Source of the DNA: Xiphophorus maculatus
Taxonomy: Eukaryota; Chordata; Actinopteri; Cyprinodontiformes; Poeciliidae
NCBI RefSeq assembly: GCF_002775205.1
Contig: NC_036456.1
Span: forward strand, 9,079,463 to 9,143,462
Direction: 5' to 3'
DNA: 64,000 bases
A program made the position numbers and the translations under genes. This document shows, piece by piece, positions 48,240 to 58,276 of the stretch. A model generated the notes under the pieces. It saw only the letters and a program-made list of their open reading frames with translations. It was not told where the DNA came from and did no database searches. How positions within the stretch are numbered: the first letter of the stretch is position 1; every line of letters begins with the position of its first letter.

Positions 48240-51200
48240 CTGGAAATGAAAAGAAGATCTGTGTCAAACTTTTAGCTTCAGAATGAAAATGGTGAATCAA
48301 GAATCTGAAATCTTTCAACAGATTCGTCACTGTACAATTTTAAAGATAAAAAATTTATTGACGAATAAAGATGAATGCACACATATTCTTAACCTTTCAT
48401 TTTTCTCTTGGATTTATTCTATTTATTGATCTCAACTAAGCAAGTGGCCAGTATGAGACTCTCATGAACTACATGACCGAACCTTGGTAACTGTAACCAA
48501 CTCAACTAAACTCATCATGTATTGAAATCTGAAACAGGAAACATCTCAGCAAGGATTTGTTCAGCCCAAACCCAATTTTCACTTTTATATTAAATGGGGC
48601 CCAGACTGATATGTTGACAGTAAACCTTAAATTACTGGTTTGATTTTGTCTTCCCTACATCACGGCATTGCATATTTGCATATTTGTAAAGTCAAATATT
48701 ACCTTTCGGTTTATTCTATTCCTACTCCTGCAACTTCACTTCAGAGTAAACGGTGCTCTCATCTGCTTCACGAGGCCTCCCTGTGAGGATGGTCACAACA
48801 ACAACAACAACCAGGTTAAAACCACTCAGTTATTCTCTCCTGCTGCACATTAAATGTGCCTGGAACTCACTCGTCCTGTCAATGTCTTTCAGTTCAATGT
48901 GAGAGTACGTGACATCTCTGGCTTCATCTGCAGCTGAAACATTTCACGATATTAGAAGAGCTACGGCGGCTCAGACTTTAACTTTTGCATCTGCTGTGTT
49001 TCAAAGATGTACTTCACCATTTCCTGTCGTTTCAGAGGACTTGACTGGCACGTAGAGGTTGGTGTTATCTGCAGCAAAAGAGGGGCAACGTTTGTTGTGC
49101 TTTCTTCTTTTTCATGTGGATAACAATCCTTAAAGAACATATTTCTGTAACACGTTTTAGAGGAGAATTGGTAGAAGTAGTGGAATTTAGTGGCTAAATG
49201 TCATTCAGCAACTTTTGTTAAAGCTTTTGCAGCCATCACCAAGTCTAGTAGTAATACTGGCAGTCCAACATCATCAGTCAAATCCACTACTACTGTTTCT
49301 GGAGGAAAAACATGATGAATAAGTACCAGTACAAGTAGTTGAGTAATAAAAAAACCAACAAACCCAACAGTCACATCATGCATGCTACTGAGGATACCTA
49401 CAGTATGTTTATGGAGGAAACAGCAAATGTTGTGCAATGTTGGTTAAAATAGGTCATTCCAAATATGGTTAAAATGTTGATGGGAGGGATAAAAATGTAC
49501 ATAAGTTAGATAAAAGTCACTTTAGCAATAACTGGTAGAGACAAACATGCCGTTTCTGAGGGGGAAAAAATAGAAGAGTTGTGGAAACAATAGTTTTAAA
49601 TTTAAATATTACTACACATTCAAAGAAAACTAGTTTGATGTTATAATCACTTATTACAGTAAATGTTTGAGTTTGTAAGGAGAAATGCACACCACTGTTT
49701 TTTTTTAGCAGTGTAACATTTCCTTTTCCTCAAGAAAAAGAGTAGCAGCAAATCCGAGTTAGAACATCTACTATCTACTCGCTCTTTGAAGCACTTTTTC
49801 TTAAAATATGGATCTTCTTCCAGGAAACCAACCAATTAGATGAACTTTGGCATTTTTTCTTTTTACCATTTTAAAAACGGTCAGATACCCAGCCATGGTA
49901 ATGATTGCTGATGGCTGCAAACTTCAACCACTGAGCTTCTCTCCGACTTACAGGAGGAGATTTATTCAAATTTTAGTTGGCATGCATACGTTACAAACTA
50001 GTCATCAAATTGTGTGAATCAATTAAAAGATCCACAATCAATTTAAGATCAATTTTTATGGTGTATCATCAAAAGCAGAGTGAAAATGCAGCATTAAAAA
50101 CGCAAAATTAATGACATTCGTGCAGATCGTGATTGTCTAGGAATTTCTGACGGGCGGTGGCGTCATATTTTGTTGACTTTTGATAAACTTGAATAAATGA
50201 GACGCTTATTAGTAATGACATTATAATTAAAAGTAAAATAATCGCAATGACTGAAAACAAACATTGAAGCTCTGACCATGAGGAGGAGAGCTGTTCTCAT
50301 GACCGTCAGTGTTGTTGACTCCATGGTCGGGGTGTGAGGTTTGACCTCTGCCCTCTGACTGCTTCGATCTGAAACATCATACATGCAATTAAATTTGAAA
50401 AGTTTGAAAATGTTAGTGTAAAGGAAATGAACTGTTGCACTGACCTGATACACCATAAACCTGTGAAAATATATTTTACATCATATTATCCCATTGTTTT
50501 GTTTTTTTTATTTATAAGCAACAATGCATATTAAGCAACACAGTTGTTTAAGTTCATTATTTAAATGCCTGACTTTTCTTAAAAAAAAATTGGGTCAACA
50601 ATATAATTAATTCTGAAAACGAAATTGTTTCACCTTTGGACCGTCTGCGGCGCCACAACAAGATCAGGAGAATAATGAGAATAATGAGAACGATTCCAAC
50701 AACTGGTCCAACGATCAACATGACAGGACTGGATACAGTCGCTGGAAATAAGAAACATTAATAAGGAATAAATGTTAATTACATGTCATAACTGTGACTT
50801 TAGAAATGAACATGGGCAAACATCTGCATCACATCCTCAAAGATCCAAAGTGTTCTTCTCAAACAGCTAAATGGTTTCACCAAAGAAGACGTCTGAAGTT
50901 TTTAAAATCCTCCTCACCTCTAACAGACATCCAGCTCCTTGGTGACTCTTTTCCCGAATGTTTACATTTGTAGAAACCTTCATCTGACTTTGACACTGCA
51001 GAGATATTCAGCTCCTCTCTGCCGTCATTATGGATGAGTTTATCATTGTGATAGAAAAACACTTTGGAGGGAAATTGTTGTGTTTTGTGTTTGCAGTTCA
51101 GAGTAACAGGATCTCCCTCAGTCACAGGATGAACAGGGCTCACCAGGATTGTATTAAAAAAAAAACTGTCTGTAAAACAGATCAAATTAAATTTCAGGCA

Positions 51201-54200
51201 TTAGTATCAAAGATGGAGCTTTGATGTTTTAATCACTTATTACAGTAAATGTAAAGTTTGTGTCAATGGAGTCATTGAGGAAAAAGTTTACATTCACTTC
51301 CATATGTTGGAAGCAAATGTCTACTTTCTGCTCGAGAGTCAACAGAAACATAGCTAGCATGGAATCATAAAAATCCTGATTTTATTTATGTTATGATTCG
51401 TATTCTTCTGAAATGTAAATTGTGTTTTGGTTGGAGTGAAAAACGAGTATTAGTTGTTAAGCACCTCTTAAACTTATAATGTCTTATAATAATTAGATCC
51501 TTATGAGAACAGACTGGACAGTACAGGGAAATCGTGTAAGAAAAAGCTTATTAATTGCAACCTACCATGTACAGTGACGTTCACTGCATTGCTGAACTCT
51601 CCTGATCCAGACTCACACCAGAACACTCCACTAACAGAAAAGTATATCTTGATGGTACATATAGATCCAGTCATTTTCCCCCAGATGGAGCAGTCTGACA
51701 GGTGGCCTTTTTCTGTAAACCTCATCAGTCTCCACTCAGTAGAGTTTCCCTCACAGCTCAGAGACACAAAGTCAGAGATGAAGTGTTGAACTCTGTCAGG
51801 ATTCACTGAGAGAGAAGCTGCTGGACAAGGATCTGGAAACAAATATACAATAATGTTTAATCTAGACTGAAGCTCAAAACAGATTCTACCAAATCAATGT
51901 TAAAATCACAGCAAATTAATCAAATAAATACATTCAACAAAAACTTCAAGAGAAAAAAAAATGTATTTGTGATCCACCATCTTTCAAATCTAACATAACC
52001 TGTAGCTGTCACTTTCTCATTGTCCTTTTTAATTTCTGCTTTGCATTTTGAAATGAATATATAAAAAAATACAAGCAGAGATTAAACATTGCTTCTTCAT
52101 TATATTGATCATGAATTCACCAGCTCCACATACTTTCAAATTACTTTTAAGATAAAGTTAATGACTGAGCAGAAACAAAGCAAAAAGATTTTCAGTTCAC
52201 TAAGATGAGACTCGCTAAGAAAAACTGACCTGCTGACCAGACAAAACTTGGATCTCTGTATTTTGGTTTTCCATTTCCTGCTTCACACGCATAACCTGCT
52301 GTGCTAGTGAGTCCATGAACAATGTAGAAATTCTCATCAGTCCCATCAGAGCTGCCAGGCAGCAGCTCATAGCTGTAGGATCTGATTGATGGATCATAAA
52401 CAGCTTTGTACCAGAAGAACCTGGTTCCTGCAGGTGGATGTTCAACCTCACAGATCAGAGTCACTGAGGCTCCAGGACTCAGCCATGATGGAGACACAGA
52501 GAGTTGATCTGTTGGAGAGACACATTGATTTGTTCAACACTGTCACTCTTCAGTCAAGAATAAAATATGTCTACATTATAGTCTTCAGTTTAAAGAAAAA
52601 TATTTTGACACATTGTCAGAAACTCAGTAGAACTGGTGGACTCACATTTACATTCAGAAACGGCTCATTGAGAAAGTTTGGTTTTTATTTGTATTAAAGC
52701 TGCAGTATGTAACTTTTAATTTTTTTTTAAATCTATTTTTTAATTCTAACGCTGTTGTGACAGTACAATATCACACAGATAACATGTGAAGAGATCAATC
52801 CACACCACATCCTCCCTGAGCTACTACTGCCATCTGAAGAAATGCTCCACTCCCAGTCAAAAACAACCAATCAGAGCCAGGAGGCGGGTCTTAACGCTGT
52901 CGGTCAATGCTGCTCAATGTGCCAAAACAACTTACCGTTCCAGGAAAACCATTTTTCTGCCGTCATCAGATGTTATGCTAACTGAAAAATGCAGAGTCCT
53001 GACACTTTTAACTAAAGTTTCATTCTTTTTAAAACTAAGACAACCTTAGATGAAACAAACGTTTGTCCTGAACCCAGAACCTTTTTTTTTTTTTTAAATT
53101 TCAGCTTATGTATCGGTAAGAACTTGGAAATCCAAAGAATCAAAGTAAAAGGTTTATTAATAATGAAAAAACATTGACCTTTTAACTACTTATCACTTAT
53201 TTGTATCAAAAATGTGCAACCAGGTTTCTATATAAAAGATTTATCACCAACTTACACACAGTTAACACGACAACATCGCTCCAGTCTGTTGAGCCGTCTC
53301 TACTTGTTCCTCTGCAGCTGTATCCTCCACTATCAGACTCATTAGCTGAATGTATGGTCAACCTACGGTCCTGGGATGTTTGAGTTTCATTTAACCTGGT
53401 TCTTCTCCATTCATACGTCCACTTTGTTCCTTCTCCTCCTGGGATCTCACAGTGGAGAGTAACTCTCTCACCTTTGTATATCAGAGGCCAGTTTGGTGTC
53501 AGGGTCACATTGGCTCGATTGGGAACTGTTGACATAAACAACATAATGTATTAGTTTAAGAGAAACATTAAATCAACAAAAATATATATATATTTTTTTG
53601 TTGATTTAATGTTTCTCTTAAACTTATACATTTAGTTTAAGAGAAACTAAATGTATTAGTATGTATTTTGGCCTAAAGTTGAATGATGACTAAATCAGAA
53701 CTTTCTGCTCCAGTCCATTTCCACTTAGTTCTCCACCAACCTCAGCAACTAACCTCCATTTAGTTGAGTTTAGCTTGACAATCACATTTGTTGCATAATG
53801 TATTAAATAAATAAATATCCATAAGCATATTATGTTAAAAACAGTAAATTCTGACTGTACTGATGTCTAAGATTTTAAAATGTACTGCTATGTTATTTTA
53901 TGTACCGTCATTACCTTATTTTATATACTATTTCTTTATTTTATAATGTATTTAGTGGTTTTAAGTGTGAATGTAACATGATAGTTATAGTTTTTGGATT
54001 TTGCAGCAGCCAGGGTCTGTACAAAAGACAAGTTTATTTTGGGACAATAAAGTTTCTCTCATCTTATGTTCATTTTACATTTTATTAAATTTCTAACACC
54101 ATTTTTTATTTTTTTATTTTTACTTCCATAAAAAAACCATCAAATAATTCTGTGTGAAATGATCTGCTGGAATAATTCTTCATCTTCTTCAGGCATGTGG

Positions 54201-57200
54201 AGCATAAATCAGTTTTTAATTCTGGCATCTTTTTAGTTTTTCAGCTGTTGACAGACTTACGTAGTTTGTTTTTAATTTCTATTGTTACGTTGAAGTGAAA
54301 AGTGCATAAAGGTAAAAATGTGATGAAATGGACGTTTTCAACCAATACGACAGACCTCGTCTACTTTTAAAGGAAGACTTAAAACAAAGTTGATCAAACT
54401 TATAATTAGACTTATTAGATTATTCTGAACTATGTCTATAATTAAGAGCTAATAATTCGGGCAGCTGGAGGACATACTGACCAACCTACCACTCTGATAC
54501 TGTCTCCTATTATTCTCAGACATTATCTACAGTTATTGCTGCCACTAACTTCATCTTCCCTCCACTTTTATGAATTGTGTGGAGTTTTCTCAACATGTTT
54601 TAATAAATGTCCATAATTAATAAGCAGGAGGTTATTTATCCAATATTCAGCAGCAATCAATAAAGTACTATTTTGACAAAAAGACAGTTCTGTCAACATA
54701 TTTTCCCACCTAGGCAGGAGTCAAAAACGTATGATCCTCTGATATTGTTTTCCTCTTCTTCAAATACACATCCATTAATAAATAGTTTAACATCAATGCA
54801 ACAAATTCTTACAGAAGCACTAAAGAGACATTAAAGGAAAGAAAGAAAAGGAAGAAACTCTTTCGTGTGGACCAGACACCAGACAGCATCTTGTGTGGAA
54901 CCAGATACTATCCAGTGTGTGTCACATGTCATCTGGTGCACAAGAGTTTATTTTTTTTTATCTTCACTTCAACGTCCCTCTAGGAGCTCCATACATTCTC
55001 AATGAGAGATTGACGAAAATTATGTTTGCAACTGGTTTAATGAATACACAAAAATAATGAATCTGGCCAATTTTGCAAACTGTGACTTTTATGTTGGAAT
55101 ATTATGTATTCCAACATAAAAGTCACAATATGATGGGTCCATCATAATATGATGGGTCCGACTCTCTGCAGTTTTTCCAGAACGTGGTGCATTTTGCTGT
55201 TTCTTTTTGTCTTTTTAAGAAATCGCACATCTCAGAAAAATGCAGCAGACTTTGAGGTTAGACGTCCAAAATCCCAATAAGCTGAAATATTTATTGGTTT
55301 ATCTAATAAACTGATTGACATGTTGTTGCTTTTTAAGTCATAAGAGGATGAAACCAGCATTATGATTCAGCATTCAAGCTGCATAAACTTTTCATTCATC
55401 ACAACACCTGAAAGTCTACAAATTATGGCAACAGTTTATCTAATGTTACATCCACAGCTAAGATCCATAACTTTTAGTGGGGAAGTTTATCTTGCTGTTC
55501 AGATTCAGCAGGAGTTTCTAGGGATCCTACTGAGGTGTTTTGGTCACCAGCGTGCCTTTCATTCAAACATACAGTAGATTGAAACAGAAAATATATTTAC
55601 ATAGAGTATGGGCTAAACTATACAAAACAATAATGAACTAATTGATGATGCCTGTACAACAACAGTACAGTTTTGTTTTACCTGATTTTCCAGTTCCTTC
55701 AGGGGATCCTGGTTGTCTTAGATTATATGGACCTTGGTAACCAGAATGTCTTTTGATGCCATTTGCTTCTCTGTGTCCTGTCAAAATATTTTAAACTCAA
55801 GTTCCTGAATCACTTTTTATGTCTTTTCACAGTTTAAAGAGAACAGTCATAGCTGGATTTTACTAAGGTAGATTTCAGCATTCATTCCCAACCCTCTTCA
55901 GTTGCTGCCACTGCTGTGTTTTTCTAGTCACTCCTGTCTAGTTTGGTCACCACAGTAGATCAGAGTAGACAGGAACGCATTTGTTTCACGTTAAACGCAT
56001 TTTCACATTTGTTAACGTGAAAATGCAAACCTCACAGGATTGAACCTGAACCCACACTGCCATTACAGACCACAACGTCACCATGATCAACTCAAAAACA
56101 TCGACATACTCAATTCCTGTCCAGCAGATTTTAAGGTCGAGAACAGATTAAAACCTAATAGGAGTTTGAAAACTCTTCATCTTTCCTGCCTCTGCAAATT
56201 CATAGGCATGTTGAAAACACAGTGATGTGTTTTTTATACATATTAAAATGTACATTGCTCTGCTGTTAGGCAGAGGTGTTGACATCACAAACGTTTACTT
56301 ATATTCTCAGCGAACAGTTTCCTGTGTTCTCATCCAGTCTGCAAACCAATAGAAACCTCATCAAGCACGAGAAGTTAGCTACACTTTCAGGCTAACACTG
56401 AGCAGTTTTTACTCTCGTCTTATTGGTTTGGAGTTTTATTTCCAAAACAACCTGGAAATAAAACTTCAGGTTGGTTTGAGGTGAAACAAGCAGCAGAAAA
56501 ATGCAGCAGCTGACAGGTGTGAATAGGTTGAAAGGTCAGCGGCTAACGCTAGTATACTGGAAGAACTTTGGTCTTATGGGCTCGTTTCGTCTCCAGATCT
56601 TTGGAGAACTTTGTTGTTACACTCCAAAGATTTGTGAATTCTTTCAAACGGCAGTGGATTTTAAATACAAATATGTAATTCTCTGTCAGAAAACTCAACA
56701 TTTGTTCTTACCGTTAAACAATAAAGCCAAAAGAAAAAGAAATATCTTGTGGTTTCTCATTCACTCTGGCAACATTTTAAGGTTTCGTAATGACACTGGT
56801 CATTACCATAGTGGCTGCTTGCATCTGGACTTTGAGCTTTGTGGGTTAACAGGTGAAGCTGTTGTGAAGACAGTTCAGGTCTTTCCACATAAACACCTTC
56901 TTGTTTCTGCTACTTAACTTTCCACCAACAGTTTGAGAGATACTACTATCAATAAAATATCAGACATGAAAAGTCAAGACGATATAATCAGGAAATGTGT
57001 CTCACCTTTGGCGTATCCACTGATGACTGAACTGAACACTAAATAAACCAGAACACATTTAGGATAAAGACAGAAAAACAGATCAATCAGGAAGACAGAC
57101 AATTGCAATAACAAGAGAAAAACTGGCATTTAAAAACATTTCTGAAATAATTTCATACAACAATGTAGCTGATACTTGTATTCTATCTTTATTTAGAGAC

Positions 57201-57295
57201 AAGCAGCCATTTAAAGAAAACGTTAGTTTAATCATGTATTTTTATTGTTAATAAATTTACTTACAGAATAGCACGTAAAGCCAAGTGTTTCCCAT
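48181..57295 (-). CDS. FCRL-like Ig receptor D with ITIM/ITSM tail (complete)
   Basis: Minus-strand exons: signal peptide 57295-57265 and 57038-57006 (MGNTWLYVLF, then LFSSVISGYAK). Possible Gly/Pro-rich linker 55777-55682. Ig1 53525-53256 (PNWPLIYKGERVTLHCE). Ig2 52508-52230 (SVTLICEVEHPPAG). Ig3 51832-51566 (SVNPDRVQHF, FWCESGSGEFSNAV). Ig4 51169-50918 (EGDPVTLNC, FYKCKHSG). Membrane exon 50741-50634 (GPVVGIVLIILIILLILL). Micro-exon 50460-50445, linker 50368-50277. Tail exons 49068-49018 (NLYVPV) and 48927-48871 (VTYSHI, a canonical ITIM). Then either 48780-48722 (TVYSEV, ITSM, ends TAG) or 48239-48181 (VVYSEI, ITIM, ends TAA). Phases agree throughout. By family knowledge such tails bind SHP-1/SHP-2 or SAP-type proteins. 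The start at 48181 assumes the distal last exon is used. Receptor E is its closest paralogue here. Confidence 0.8.
48722..48780 (-). other. Alternative terminal exon of receptor D (ITSM, TVYSEV)
   Basis: Acceptor ctcacag precedes 48780. The exon reads GRPREADESTVYSEVKLQE (first residue completed from the previous exon, so it may be R or G) then TAG at 48722-48724. Its paralogous exon in receptor E (58766-58716) ends after 51 nt at a gtacaa donor. Here no GT is present at that place and translation runs into the stop. Confidence 0.7.
52698..53050. mobile_element. Second copy of the MITE-like family, in receptor D intron
   Basis: Starts agctgcagtatgtaactttt, compared with agctgcaaaatgtaaagttt at 9969. 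It shares aacaaccaatcagag and the following gg-rich ggtctta block (about 52863-52893) with the copy in receptor B. Ends not resolved and no coding capacity. Confidence 0.55.
53554..53660. repeat. 27-bp near-perfect palindrome plus a third copy of its arm
   Basis: Arm GTTTAAGAGAAACATTAAAT onward at 53554-53580 and its exact reverse complement at 53597-53623, separated by an AT-alternating core. A third, direct copy of the start of the arm (agtttaagagaaac) follows at 53633-53646. The arrangement suggests two successive template switches. Confidence 0.9.
53950..54065 (+). repeat. Possible LINE 3' tail fragment
   Basis: The text gggacaataaagtttctctc with preceding gtctgtacaaaagacaag resembles 3' tails of fish L2/CR1-type elements (memory only). 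No coding part recognised. Confidence 0.3.
54066..55681. other. Long receptor D intron between Ig1 and the linker exon
   Basis: No Ig exon recognised. It holds a perfect 21-bp palindrome at 55081-55101 and 55107-55127 (loop ttatg), then two direct copies of atgatgggtcc at about 55131-55158. Confidence 0.5.
55081..55127. repeat. Perfect 21-bp palindrome with 5-nt loop
   Basis: Arm TGTGACTTTTATGTTGGAAT and one more base at 55081-55101, exact reverse complement at 55107-55127, spacer ttatg. Confidence 0.95.
55682..55777 (-). other. Candidate hinge/linker exon of receptor D
   Basis: Acceptor ttttgacag, 96 nt, donor gtaaaa, symmetric phase 1, open in frame. It encodes a Gly/Pro/Arg-rich segment (HSGYQGPYNLRQPGSPEG) with no cysteines. 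It is unlike the Ig exons and lies between the signal peptide and Ig1. It could be a genuine N-terminal extension or a chance open stretch; no other receptor in the window shows a homologue. Confidence 0.45.
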
Positions 57296-58276
57296 CCTCG
57301 CATCTCAACCTGCTGAACAACTATAACCAGGAAATCTTCTATCTTGTGAAAAAAGTGAAATTTCAAGAATACTTCTTCTTTATAGCTGCCTACGTGTTTC
57401 CTTCCCATTACGCAGAGTTTTAAAAACTGCAGCAGCTTTGACAGCAGCAGTTGCTCAATATATTTATACGTCCTGTCTAGTTGTACCTCTGTTAGGTCCT
57501 ATGTACCTAGCAGAGGTACAAAGCTCTCAATTTGATGGGTTTGTTGAATGAATTTAGAGTTTTTAAAGCTCAATCACACACATTCACATTTTAACTAAAC
57601 TTGTTTTTCGCCTGCAAAAAGATGAAGTTGCACAAGTATGTGCAAACTACTTCCTTTATTGTCACCCTCCTAAAACAATCGCCTTAGTTTTTTTTTTGTT
57701 TTGTTTTTTTTTTACCAAAAGTGAAAAAACTCTTCTGGCAAAGAAAAAAGACATAGGCCATTACTTTAGGAAGGCGATGATATACAAATGCAACTCAAAA
57801 AATTCAAATGTCATGGAAAACTTACCTTGGAAAGCAAAAATCATACATTAAATAGATTCATTGCACAGAGTGAGATATTACAAGATTTTATTGCTTGTAA
57901 TTCTGGGGATTGTGGCTCAAATTTAATGACAATTAAAAGTTTATCTATGCTATGTGCGAAATTAACATCGTTTAAAATTTAGTCAGGCAAAAAAGCTCCT
58001 AAGTTCCTAAGTTACAGAAGTTCATATATCTCACTTTTCCCTCTCGCTACTTTCTCAAAAAGCCTAAATGCAATGTTGCAAATTCTCAAACATGAATTAA
58101 ATAAAAAGCTGATAGATTATGCTCAAAAACAATATTGATCCTTCATAAGCATGTATATCAAAACTACAAACATCTGGCTATATATCATTTTATTGTTGAA
58201 ATGCTTTGTGTTTATAAACAGCTTTCTTTACATCCTTATAGCAAAGTTTGTCTCGTATTTAGCAGCTTGAACCAGC
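57296..58276. other. Intergenic region between receptors D and E
   Basis: Contains the promoter side of receptor D and the 3' untranslated region of receptor E. No exon seen. An imperfect inverted repeat, TTGTACCTCTG with CAGAGGTACAA, lies at about 57480-57522. Confidence 0.5.

Noticed and set aside
51151-51169. Apparent frameshift from a ten-T run at the start of receptor D Ig4
   Set aside because: Moving the acceptor four bases upstream (ttttacag before 51169) restores phase 1, so no frameshift is needed.
56501-56917. A 138-codon plus-strand reading frame in a receptor D intron
   Set aside because: No domain, no splice context, no Kozak or family resemblance. It is interspersed with inverted-repeat sequence and judged a chance open frame.
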